A stretch of 6,986 bases of DNA from Candidatus Krumholzibacteriia bacterium (GCA_027056825.1 JALUJS010000605.1:1-6986); one strand, 5' to 3'. Positions 1 through 6,333 are shown, counted from the first letter of the stretch. The notes: generated from the sequence alone by a model not told the origin. Made by a program: numbers and translations.

Positions 1-459
1 GACGCCCAGCAGCGGCAGGATGGCCAGGGCCAGCAGGACGATGCCCATGCCGCCCAGCCAGTGGGTCAGCGCGCGCCACAGCAGCACGCCGTGGGTGCGG
101 CTCTCGATGTCCGTGAGGATGGAGGCGCCGGTGGTGGTGAAACCTGATATGGACTCGAACACCGCATCCACGAACGAGGGAATCTGGCCGCTCAGCCAGT
201 AGGGGACGGCGCCGAGCAGGCCGACCACCAGCCAGCCCAGGCCCACCACCGCGAACCCCTCGCGCACATGCAGGTCCGGGGCGTCCCGCACCGTCATCAG
301 GACGAATCCACCCAGCAGGACGCCGATGCCCGCGGCCGCCAGGAAGTGGGGCCAGTCGGGATCGCCGTACAGGGCCGAGACGGACGCCGGCACGAGCAGG
401 CAGGCCGCGGTGACCAGCAGCAGGAAAGCCAGGACCTTCAGCACCGCGCGCAGGTTCAC
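1..459 (-). CDS. trkH: Trk potassium uptake protein TrkH, N-terminal part (runs off left edge)
   Basis: This is the membrane pore subunit of the Trk/Ktr K+ uptake family; it moves K+ across the cytoplasmic membrane and is gated by TrkA. Only the first 153 codons lie in the window. The visible protein has a hydrophobic first segment (about residues 6-30), a second at about 40-57, a third at about 68-90, and the first pore loop with the selectivity-filter sequence SISGFTTTGAS (103-113). WRALTHWLGGMGIVLL (128-143) follows, the classic TrkH stretch after the first filter. The start is GTG at 459. It overlaps the trkA stop as GTGA, so the two are almost certainly cotranscribed and translationally coupled, in the order trkA-trkH. 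Family identity is very sure from the filter motif; TrkH rather than TrkG or KtrB is inferred from the trkA partner. Confidence 0.95.
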   Translation of the reverse strand, partial: MNLRAVLKVLAFLLLVTAACLLVPASVSALYGDPDWPHFLAAAGIGVLLGGFVLMTVRDAPDLHVREGFAVVGLGWLVVGLLGAVPYWLSGQIPSFVDAVFESISGFTTTGASILTDIESRTHGVLLWRALTHWLGGMGIVLLALAILPLLGV

Positions 460-1802
460 GCCTGGTCTCCCGAGAAGAATTCAACGACCCGGTCCACGCC
501 CCGGGACTGGGCGAAAACCACGACCTGGTCCCCGGCCTCCAGGACGGTGTCGCCCTTGGGCGTCAGCACGCGGCCCTGCTTGAGCACGGCCCCGATCACC
601 GCGTCGCGGGGGAAGTCGAGGGCCGCGAGTTTCCGGCCCAGCCAGGGGCAGTGCGGATCCACTTCCAGTTGCAGGATCTCAGCCCCGCTGTAGCCCAGGG
701 ATTCGGAACTGACCACGGCCCCGCGCTGGACGAAGCCGGCGATCCAGTTGGAGGTTGCCAGGCGGGGGGAGATGGCCGCATCCACCCCCAGCAGCGGCAG
801 CAGGGGCACGTAATCGGGCCGATCCACCAGGCACACGGTCTTGGCCGCGCCATGGTGGCGGGCCAGCAGGCAGGCCATGATGTTGGTTTCCTCGTCCTGG
901 GCCACCGCGACGAAGCCGTCCATCTCGGCCACGCCCTCGGCCTCCAGCAGGGCGGAGTCCGCACCCTCGCCGTGCAGGACCAGGGCGTGCCGCAGGCGGC
1001 GGCTGGCCAGGCGGCACTTCTGTTCGTTGCGGTCGATGATCTTGACCTTCACCCCGGCGGCCAGAAGGTCGCGCGCCAGCTCCCGACCCATGGCGTTGGC
1101 GCCCACGATCATCACGTGGGACAGCCGGCGCTTGCGGGCCTGGAAGTAGATCAGCGAGCGGTTGACGATGCTGCGCGAGCCGGCCATGAAGACCATGTCC
1201 CCTGCCTGGAGCACGGTCCTGCCCGAGGGGATGAGGGTCTCGTCGTCGCGCACGATGGTTGTCACCAGGGCCAGCCGGTCCCCGAGCTTGCGGTCCAGGT
1301 CCGCCAGGGAGCGCCCCTCGACGCGGCTGTCGGGTTCCACGCGGGCGCCGATGATGCGCACCTTGCCCCCGGCGAAATCATGGATTTCGGTGGCCCCGGT
1401 CTGGAACAGCACCTCGCGGATGGAGTGGACGGCCTCGTGGTCGGGGTTGATGGCCATGTCGATGCCATCGAGCAACAAGCGGTGATCCTGGTAGTAGTCT
1501 TCCTGGCGTACGCGGGCCACCTTGACCCCGGCGCCCAGGGCGTGAGCCGTCTGGCAGGCGATGATGTTGATCTCGTCCCGGTTGGTCACCGCGGCCACCA
1601 GGCCGCAGTCGCGCATGCCGATCTCGCGCAGGGTGGTGGGGTTTACACCGTTGCCGTGGACCAGGCGGCAGTCCAGGTGTTCGCTCACGGCGTCGATCTG
1701 CTCCTGGCTGCTCTCGACCAGGATGACGTCGTGTTCGCGCCGGCTGATGGTCTGGGCCAGCTGGAACCCCACGGCTCCCGCGCCGATGATGACGATCTTC
1801 AA
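456..1802 (-). CDS. trkA: Trk system potassium regulator TrkA (two RCK domains)
   Basis: This is the cytosolic NAD(H)/nucleotide-binding gating ring subunit that controls TrkH. The 448-residue length fits the usual ~450-460 of two-domain TrkA. The order is RCK_N 1 (about 1-125) with Rossmann motif GAGAVG (7-12) and acidic E30 closing beta-2; TrkA_C 1 (about 140-220); RCK_N 2 (about 228-345) with a variant Rossmann loop GANAMG (234-239) and D257; TrkA_C 2 (about 365-445). The start codon is TTG at 1802. A GGAG Shine-Dalgarno (complement of 1810-1813) lies 7 bases upstream, the product then begins with the normal MKIVIIGAG, and no ATG or GTG exists upstream before an in-frame stop. Codon use is strongly GC-ending. 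Its leader and two coding segments have diverged copies near 4287-4353 (see repeats). Function is sure from domain layout; promoter not clearly identified (a weak TTGACG on the complement of 1879-1884 is the best -35 seen). Confidence 0.96.
   Translation of the reverse strand: MKIVIIGAGAVGFQLAQTISRREHDVILVESSQEQIDAVSEHLDCRLVHGNGVNPTTLREIGMRDCGLVAAVTNRDEINIIACQTAHALGAGVKVARVRQEDYYQDHRLLLDGIDMAINPDHEAVHSIREVLFQTGATEIHDFAGGKVRIIGARVEPDSRVEGRSLADLDRKLGDRLALVTTIVRDDETLIPSGRTVLQAGDMVFMAGSRSIVNRSLIYFQARKRRLSHVMIVGANAMGRELARDLLAAGVKVKIIDRNEQKCRLASRRLRHALVLHGEGADSALLEAEGVAEMDGFVAVAQDEETNIMACLLARHHGAAKTVCLVDRPDYVPLLPLLGVDAAISPRLATSNWIAGFVQRGAVVSSESLGYSGAEILQLEVDPHCPWLGRKLAALDFPRDAVIGAVLKQGRVLTPKGDTVLEAGDQVVVFAQSRGVDRVVEFFSGDQA
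1598..1624 (-). repeat. 27-bp repeat inside trkA, copy at 4287-4313
   Basis: These bases encode about codons 61-68 of TrkA (IGMRDCGL, with part of the next codon). They match 4287-4313 at 26 of 27 positions, in the same orientation, with 20 contiguous identical bases. A 20-base exact match is not expected by chance in a window this size. The partner copy lies at the 5' end of the DUF2237 remnant. Confidence 0.85.
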
Positions 1803-1838
1803 GGCCTGTCTCCGTTCCGCGGAACCCCCGCTGGGGAC
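1789..1838 (-). repeat. trkA leader/start-codon repeat, copy at 4304-4353
   Basis: The trkA leader, ribosome binding site, TTG start and first codons align without gaps to 4304-4353 (constant offset 2515). I count 40 of 50 identical positions, including the GGAG and TTGAAGATCG core. Similarity fades beyond 1838, just before the DUF4143 remnant begins. Confidence 0.8.
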
Positions 1839-1846
1839 AGAGGGGC

Positions 1847-2143
1847 GCCGCCGTTTACCGCAATGTGACCAAGCGGGTCGTCAAGCACCCCAAGGGCGCT
1901 TTGCGGGACAGCGGCCTGCGACATCACATCCTGCGCCCCCCGGATGTGACCGCGTTGCTTTCCCACCCCCAAGCCGGTGGGTCATGGGAGGGCATGATTA
2001 TCGAGGAGATCCGCCGCCAATGGAATGAGAAAGGAGTGGGATTCGATGCCTGCCACTACCGGACAGATGTGAAGGGGTTCCCGCCTGACCGACGAAGGGA
2101 GGGGGTGTTTCCACTTGACATTAAGACGACAATTATTGTATGA
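1847..2143 (+). pseudogene. C-terminal remnant of a DUF4143-type AAA ATPase
   Basis: The plus-strand reading has the signature of the C-terminal DUF4143 region found behind an AAA ATPase domain in a large, poorly understood prokaryotic family. In order: YRNVTKRVVKHPKG, then LRDSGLRHHIL, then LLSHPQAGGSWEGMIIEEI, then CHYRTDVKG, and finally GVFPLDIKTT near 2101-2130. Family members normally read ...KRLVKSPK..DSGLL...LL.HP..G.SWEGFVIEQ...YRT..GAEVDL...PIEIK. The whole N-terminal ATPase part (Walker A/B) is absent. The GAEVDL nuclease-like motif is destroyed: reading in the +1 frame around 2093-2105 restores a plausible L-T-D-E-G, so a pair of indels is likely. A GTG at 1865 could open a 92-codon frame, but no ribosome binding site stands out. 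I call it a decayed fragment; it also fills the trkA-lipoprotein gap. Recognition is by eye from family knowledge. Confidence 0.8.
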
Positions 2144-2144
2144 A
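2115..2144 (+). promoter_or_regulatory. Sigma70-like promoter for the lipoprotein gene
   Basis: A perfect -35 TTGACA (2115-2120) is followed after 18 bases by TATGAA (2139-2144), a 4/6 match to TATAAT. A perfect inverted repeat ATTATT-N6-AATAAT (2132-2137 and 2144-2149) overlaps the -10 and could be an operator. The predicted leader is about 75-80 bases. The -35 lies inside the tail of the DUF4143 remnant. The local sequence is AT-rich in a GC-rich surround, which supports a real promoter. Confidence 0.55.
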
Positions 2145-2217
2145 ATAATGGGGAGCGGAGAACTCCAATCGACATATTTCCTGGTTGAAGCCTGAATCCG
2201 ACCCTGAAGCAACATCG

Positions 2218-2223
2218 AGGAGG
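2218..2223 (+). promoter_or_regulatory. Ribosome binding site that decides the lipoprotein start
   Basis: A perfect AGGAGG sits only 1 base from the ATG at 2225 but 7 bases from the in-frame GTG at 2231. The spacing strongly favours GTG 2231 as the true start. Confidence 0.7.
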
Positions 2224-2230
2224 GATGATT

Positions 2231-4150
2231 GTGATTCGCCCAACGTCTGTTCCGGAACGGATCCTTCGTCCCTTGATGGTCATCGTCCTCATGCTGGCCA
2301 CTGTTGTGATAGTTTCCTGCGGCGGGGGGGATTCGGAAGTCACGACCCCCACCGGCGGAGATGGCGCTACCGAAGAAGACTTCTTCGATAGCGCGCGGCT
2401 CCTGGACGGGGCCCTGCAGGTATTCGCCGACGCTGCGGAAAACGCCACGGGACAACCTGTGCCGGATTCCTATGCGGCCTTGGACGCGGCAGCCACCTGG
2501 CTCGAGGGGCAGCCCGGGGTGGATGGGGTAGCTTTGGATGACTCCTCTTACCTTCATATCGATTTCGCCTCGGGCCTGTATCAATTGCTCTACCTGGATT
2601 TCAAGAGAGAGGACGGCACCAGCCTGAATCGTGGAGGGGGCGGGGGAACAGGCGCGATGGCCACCTTCCCGGCCAAGACCGGTGACTGCGATGGGGTCCT
2701 TGATAATTCCCGCATTCTGTTCTACACCGCGGTGACATCGGACTTCGGCATCAATCTGGCCGACCAGCTCGCGGTCAAGGAACAGATGGAAGCTGCCCAA
2801 CTGGGCCTGGAAGTCACCATCATGCGGGACAGCCAATGCACTCCCGATCTTTTCGCCTCCTTTGGCCAGTATGGTCTGGTTTTTATCGACTCGCACGGGT
2901 CCCGGAACGGAACCCTGACCGGATCCAGCATCCATGTTCCCGACGGCGCGGAATCGGTTGGTCTGAGCACCTTTCTCGCGCTTGCTCGTGAGCAGGTGGG
3001 GGTAGCCAATGTTGACCGTTTGCTGCGGGGTGATCTTTTTCTCGGACGTTCAATTCCCGTGAATCTGGATTCTTCCGAGTGGTTCGGAGGCCTTGAAGGT
3101 TTCCAGCCTGGGGAATACGAGATCTGGGTATCCAGCAGTTTCGTGCGCCACATGGGGTCCCTCGCCGGCACCATCGTGTTCAACGGATCCTGCTTCAGCG
3201 GCATGACCAGCCCGACGGACGAGTATCCGGATCCTATCGGTGCCGCCTACCTCTCTCGCTCGCCCCTGGCCTACTACGGGTGGACCAGGGATGACGGGTC
3301 CAGCCGCACGGTGGACAGCCGGGTTTGCGAGGAAGCCAAGCAAAACTACATCGATAACATGCTGGACGGATACTGCACCGGGGAGGCAAGCCGTAGGGAG
3401 GACGGAACTGTTTTCGTGAGCATTCCGCGGCCGCGCAAATTTGGCAGCTTTCTGAAGATCTACGGCGATTCGACCTCTCATTACGAGGGGCTCTGCGACC
3501 TGGAGGAGTTTACCGATAGCCGTGACAACCAAGTTTACGCCACCGCCTGCATTGATGGGAAGGTCTGGATGGCTGAGAATCTGCGCTGGTCGGGTGCCGG
3601 CGTGAGCTTCAACAACGCCACCGCCAACGATGCGACGATGGGCCGGATGTACACGGGCCAGGAGGTTTCCGGTGGGCAGAGCACCGCAGGCGGAAACTCC
3701 GTGCAGGGTATCTGTCCCCAGGGCTGGCATGTTCCGTCACGCGATGAGGTCCTGGCCCTGATCGAAGCTGCCGGAGGCTCGGGGGGTGGGCGGCATCTGG
3801 CTTCCCGGACCGCCTGGCCATCGTATACGAGCCCGACCGATGCCCTGGGTTTCCACATGGTGCCCACCGGGTACGGCATCATCGATGACTTCGCCCAGGA
3901 TGAAAATGATGAGGTGGGCCAGGAGTGGTTCTCCCCGACCTATCCCAATATCATCGGCCAATCGTTCTTCTGGACCGGCGAACGGAGCTCGTTCAACGGC
4001 CAGCCGGCAGGTTACATGTACTTTCTAAGCACCGTGGTTTCGGAGAACTCAGGGTTCTACCTGGGAATTTCGTCTGACTTGGAAGGCATCGATGATCCCG
4101 GTGCCGAAACCCAATTGCCCTGCCGGTGCGTAAAGGATGACCCGGAATAA
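2231..4150 (+). CDS. Lipoprotein with caspase-like (clan CD) module and C-terminal FISUMP domain
   Basis: 639 residues from GTG 2231 (641 if ATG 2225 is used). Residues 1-30 are a lipoprotein signal: R3, R10 and R13, a hydrophobic core about 14-28, and lipobox IVSC with C30, followed by Gly, which suggests outer-membrane or surface anchoring. A Thr/Gly-rich linker follows. Residues about 158-385 look like a caspase/gingipain-type fold: hydrophobic strand then VFIDSHGSRNG (candidate catalytic His222), and TIVFNGSCFSG (candidate catalytic Cys321), then GAAYLSRSPLAYYGWT, as in clan CD peptidases where a His-Gly block precedes a Cys after a buried strand. Residues about 429-635 fit the FISUMP domain: NQVYATACIDGKVWMAENL, ICPQGWHVPSRDEVLALI, a FFWTGE block and terminal CRCVKD. 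FISUMP function is unknown. Codon use is less GC-biased than in trkA or the downstream gene, and remnants flank it, both suggesting transfer. FISUMP call is firm; protease activity is inference. Confidence 0.85.
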   Translation: MIRPTSVPERILRPLMVIVLMLATVVIVSCGGGDSEVTTPTGGDGATEEDFFDSARLLDGALQVFADAAENATGQPVPDSYAALDAAATWLEGQPGVDGVALDDSSYLHIDFASGLYQLLYLDFKREDGTSLNRGGGGGTGAMATFPAKTGDCDGVLDNSRILFYTAVTSDFGINLADQLAVKEQMEAAQLGLEVTIMRDSQCTPDLFASFGQYGLVFIDSHGSRNGTLTGSSIHVPDGAESVGLSTFLALAREQVGVANVDRLLRGDLFLGRSIPVNLDSSEWFGGLEGFQPGEYEIWVSSSFVRHMGSLAGTIVFNGSCFSGMTSPTDEYPDPIGAAYLSRSPLAYYGWTRDDGSSRTVDSRVCEEAKQNYIDNMLDGYCTGEASRREDGTVFVSIPRPRKFGSFLKIYGDSTSHYEGLCDLEEFTDSRDNQVYATACIDGKVWMAENLRWSGAGVSFNNATANDATMGRMYTGQEVSGGQSTAGGNSVQGICPQGWHVPSRDEVLALIEAAGGSGGGRHLASRTAWPSYTSPTDALGFHMVPTGYGIIDDFAQDENDEVGQEWFSPTYPNIIGQSFFWTGERSSFNGQPAGYMYFLSTVVSENSGFYLGISSDLEGIDDPGAETQLPCRCVKDDPE

Positions 4151-4164
4151 CTCGATCCTTCACC

Positions 4165-4317
4165 GTTGCCTCGCTGCCTGCTGAAGGCAGGAAACTCCGC
4201 CGTGACCTGCACGCACACCAGGTGGAATCCGTCACCATCGTTGCCGGTTCCGTAGCAACCTGTGCGATAGAAGCCGGTCAACGGATCCAGGCTGCAGTCG
4301 CGCATGCCGATCTTCAA
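4165..4317 (-). pseudogene. Truncated DUF2237 gene with a trkA-derived 5' end
   Basis: The minus strand from a TTG at 4317 reads MKIGMRDC, then SLDPLTGFYRTGCYGTG, then DGFHLVCVQVTAEF, then FSRQRGN. DUF2237 proteins (about 120 residues, function unknown) begin NVLG..L..CS.DPLTGFYRDGCC.TG..D.G.H.VCA.MT.EFL.FS..RGNDLSTP, so this is the N-terminal half. Homology stops after RGN at about 4165, 15 bases from the stop of the convergent lipoprotein gene. The rest of the domain (RGNDLSTP onwards, including the conserved GDRWCLCA block) is missing. The frame stays open to 4057, but that tail is antisense to the lipoprotein gene and shows no family match. A GGAG 7 bases upstream of the TTG and the first codons are copied from trkA. 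I judge it non-functional. Confidence 0.8.
4287..4313 (-). repeat. Copy of trkA codons about 61-68
   Basis: Partner of 1598-1624, 26 of 27 identical. It directly adjoins and overlaps the trkA start-region copy (4304-4353). In trkA the two segments are 174 bp further apart, exactly 58 codons. Confidence 0.85.
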
Positions 4318-4353
4318 GCCCCGGCTCCGTTCCGTGTAACTCGTGCAGGGGAC
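4304..4353 (-). repeat. Copy of the trkA leader and start codon
   Basis: Partner of 1789-1838, 40 of 50 identical without gaps, including the ribosome binding site and TTG start. It supplies the 5' end of the DUF2237 remnant. Confidence 0.8.
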
Positions 4354-4459
4354 AAACACGCAGATTATGCTACCTTTCCCACTGCGACATTGACCCGGGC
4401 TGCAGGGCAAGCCGCATTCGGTGTGAACGTGACGCGATGCCGTGGAGGTCGTGCTGATC

Positions 4460-6046
4460 GTGAAGAGGATTCCGGTGTTGTTGTCCAGCGCGACCCGTGC
4501 CCCGCTGTACCCTTTCCTGGTGGCGGCCCTGCCGGTTATCAGGTTCTATGGCCGCAACTTCCGTCTCCTGCCCATGCGGGACAACCTGCCCCTGGTGTTC
4601 ATCTACTGGCTGGTGACGCTGGGTCTGCTGGCGACCGGGCGGCTGGTCTGGAAGAGCTGGTCGCGTGCCGCGCTGGTCCTGGCGCCGCTGCTGGCCGTCC
4701 TGTTCTCGGGCCAGGCCATGGGTGCGGGGGTGTCGGTGGTCATGCTGGTTTTGACCATGGCGCTGGGCGTCCTGCTGGCCCCGCGGTCCGGCAGGTTGCC
4801 CTGGCCGGACCTGCCCCTGGTGAACCTGCCCCTGAACGCGGCGCTGCTGGTGTTGGCCGCCTGGCCGCTGGTCGCCCCGGTGACCGCGGTGTTCGATCAC
4901 GACGGGCCGCGGCCATCCGCTCTTTTCCGCCAGGACCTGCAGGTTCCGGATCCGGTCGCGGGCCGGGACCTGCCGGATGTGTACTTCCTGCTGGTGGACG
5001 GCCTGGGCCAGCCCGATTTCCTGGAGCAGGTCTACGGCCTGCCTGATGCGGAATACACGGGAATCCTGCAGCGACGGGGATTCCGTGTCATGCGGCACTG
5101 TTACGCGAACTACCCGCAAACGGCCCTGTCGCTCTCGGGCACCCTGAACGCGGCGGCGTTGCCGGAGGTGCTGGATATCCCCGACCGCGAATCCCGCGAG
5201 CGGCGGGTGCTGGACGAACTGGCGGGGCGTTCGCGGGTGGCCAGGGCCTTCGCCCGGCTGGGCTACCGGATCGTCAGCTACCCCTCGGGCTACCCCTTGA
5301 CCCGGTTCGCGGTGAGCGACCAACGGCATCAGCCCGCGGTCCATCCGACCTTCACCGACTACTATGTCCTGAACGACGGCTGCCTGCCCCTGCTGTCCCG
5401 GCTGCTGGGAAAGGGGCCGGCGGGATTCTCCTACGCCCTGCGCCGCGGCCGCCTCCACTACATCCTCGACCATCTGGACCAGGCCCGCCGCGGCGTGCCC
5501 GCGGACAAGCCGGTGTTCGTGTTCGCCCACATCCTGGCCCCGCACCCACCTTTCGTGTTCCGGGACAACGGCAAGCCCGTGCCGTCGAAGCACCTGTTCG
5601 CCTTCGCCGACGGCAGCCACTGGTACAACATCCACGGCCGCGACAAGCCCCTGTACCGCAAGCTGTACTCCGGCCAGGCCCGGTACATCATGAAGAGGCT
5701 GGGCGAGACGGTGGACCGCATCCTGGCCGCCTCGCCCCGGCCGCCGGTGATCATCATCCAGGGCGACCACGGGCCGGGATCGGAGCTGGACTGGGACCGG
5801 CCCCGTCAGACCAACCACAACGAGCGCATGGGCATCTACAACGCCTGGCTCACCCCGCCGGGGATCGAGCCCGCGCTTTACGAGGGGATGACGGCGGTCA
5901 ACACCTTCCCCCTGCTCTTCAACGCCATGACCGGTTCGGATCTGCCTCTGCGACCGGATGAGGCGTGGTTCGCGACCATGAAGAACCCCTATATCTTCCA
6001 TCCCCTGAAATTCGAACCTTGTACCTCGGAAAATGTGTCTCAATAG
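4460..6046 (+). CDS. Membrane-anchored sulfatase/alkaline-phosphatase superfamily hydrolase or transferase
   Basis: About 528 residues. The N-terminal ~145 residues hold four or five hydrophobic segments (about 16-32, 43-61, 70-88, 91-107, 124-144), then a catalytic domain predicted to face the periplasm or exterior. The superfamily's metal and catalytic motifs are present in order: DVYFLLVDGLG with metal ligand D180; NYPQTALSLSGTLN with T221 as likely nucleophile; FVFAHILAPHPPF with H357 and H362; and IIIQGDHG with D436-H437. This layout matches polytopic sulfatase-like proteins that move or remove phosphate or sulfate head groups on envelope lipids and glycans; no cysteine for formylglycine conversion lies at the nucleophile, so arylsulfatase activity is unlikely. 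The substrate cannot be told. Starts are ambiguous: GTG 4442 is the first possible, GTG 4460 has GGAGG 11 bases upstream, GTG 4475 has AAGAGG 6 bases upstream. It stands alone, with no operon partner, and ends 14 bases before the inverted-repeat element. Confidence 0.88.
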   Translation: MKRIPVLLSSATRAPLYPFLVAALPVIRFYGRNFRLLPMRDNLPLVFIYWLVTLGLLATGRLVWKSWSRAALVLAPLLAVLFSGQAMGAGVSVVMLVLTMALGVLLAPRSGRLPWPDLPLVNLPLNAALLVLAAWPLVAPVTAVFDHDGPRPSALFRQDLQVPDPVAGRDLPDVYFLLVDGLGQPDFLEQVYGLPDAEYTGILQRRGFRVMRHCYANYPQTALSLSGTLNAAALPEVLDIPDRESRERRVLDELAGRSRVARAFARLGYRIVSYPSGYPLTRFAVSDQRHQPAVHPTFTDYYVLNDGCLPLLSRLLGKGPAGFSYALRRGRLHYILDHLDQARRGVPADKPVFVFAHILAPHPPFVFRDNGKPVPSKHLFAFADGSHWYNIHGRDKPLYRKLYSGQARYIMKRLGETVDRILAASPRPPVIIIQGDHGPGSELDWDRPRQTNHNERMGIYNAWLTPPGIEPALYEGMTAVNTFPLLFNAMTGSDLPLRPDEAWFATMKNPYIFHPLKFEPCTSENVSQ

Positions 6047-6060
6047 TGCCGGCACAGTCT

Positions 6061-6198
6061 CCCGTCCAGCTAACCCCTTGTCCCATGGATGGTTGCCTTC
6101 GCCATCCGTGGCTCCGGCAACCTCGGCATTCGGCCCCTCCGCCATCCATGGCTCCAGGGCCTCCATGACGCCATGGGACAAGGGGTTGGCCGGACGGG
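6061..6198. repeat. 138-bp inverted-repeat element enclosing two look-alike hairpins
   Basis: The arms 6061-6088 and 6171-6198 are 28 bp each and complementary at 26 of 28 positions. Between them are two nested hairpins. The first (6091-6122) has stem GGTTGCC/GGCAACC, a 3-by-3 internal loop, then GCCA-TCCG-TGGC. The second (6132-6161) has stem GGCCC/GGGCC, a 4-by-4 internal loop, then GCCA-TCCA-TGGC around 6141-6152. No open frame of note, no T-run after either arm and no target-site duplication was seen. It could be a small non-autonomous mobile element, a structured RNA, or a bidirectional transcription barrier after the upstream gene. Confidence 0.85.
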
Positions 6199-6275
6199 GG
6201 CCCACGCACCGGACTGAAGGACACAATTTCAGAGGCACAAGGAAATTCCAATGACTCCGGGGTGTGTGTTATTTT

Positions 6276-6296
6276 GACATGACAAGATGGCATGTC
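6276..6296. promoter_or_regulatory. Inverted repeat GACATG-N9-CATGTC
   Basis: Perfect 6-bp arms (6276-6281 and 6291-6296) with a 9-base spacer, about 180 bases upstream of clpB. The size and symmetry fit a dimeric repressor or activator site; the regulator is unknown. A TTGACA overlaps its left end but has no matching -10. Confidence 0.4.
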
Positions 6297-6313
6297 TGGC
6301 TCTCTGGATGGCG

Positions 6314-6330
6314 TTGTATGCGGTATACAA
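6314..6330. promoter_or_regulatory. 17-bp palindrome TTGTAT-N5-ATACAA
   Basis: Perfect 6-bp arms with a 5-base centre, lying directly against the CTTAAG repeat array. It looks like an operator for a helix-turn-helix dimer. The overlapping TACAAT (6326-6331) is 5/6 to a -10 box, but no -35 is visible at the right spacing. Confidence 0.5.
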
Positions 6331-6333
6331 TTT

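Noticed and set aside
651..1868. 405-codon plus-strand open frame opposite trkA
   Set aside because: Antisense of a clear trkA; composition is typical of a shadow frame.
1982..2935. 317-codon minus-strand frame covering the lipoprotein start and the DUF4143 remnant
   Set aside because: No recognisable motifs; it overlaps a plus-strand lipoprotein signal, ribosome binding site and promoter.
4174..4190. Hairpin CTGCCT-GCTGA-AGGCAG after the lipoprotein gene as a terminator
   Set aside because: Only six pairs and no T-run; it also lies at the edge of the DUF2237 remnant.
6046..6055. Palindrome GTGCCGGCAC at the stop of the sulfatase-like gene
   Set aside because: Short GC palindrome with no loop; common by chance in GC-rich DNA.
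4370..6238. 622-codon open frame on the minus strand opposite the sulfatase-like gene
   Set aside because: Low-complexity His/Gln/Arg-rich translation with no family motifs; it is the GC-rich antisense shadow of a gene with intact catalytic motifs.
6225..6247. Inverted repeat AATTTC-N11-GAAATT
   Set aside because: Short arms with a long spacer and no nearby promoter elements; too weak to call.
6274..6279. TTGACA as the -35 of a clpB promoter
   Set aside because: No -10 resembling TATAAT at 15-19 bases downstream (sequence there is TGGCTC-like).
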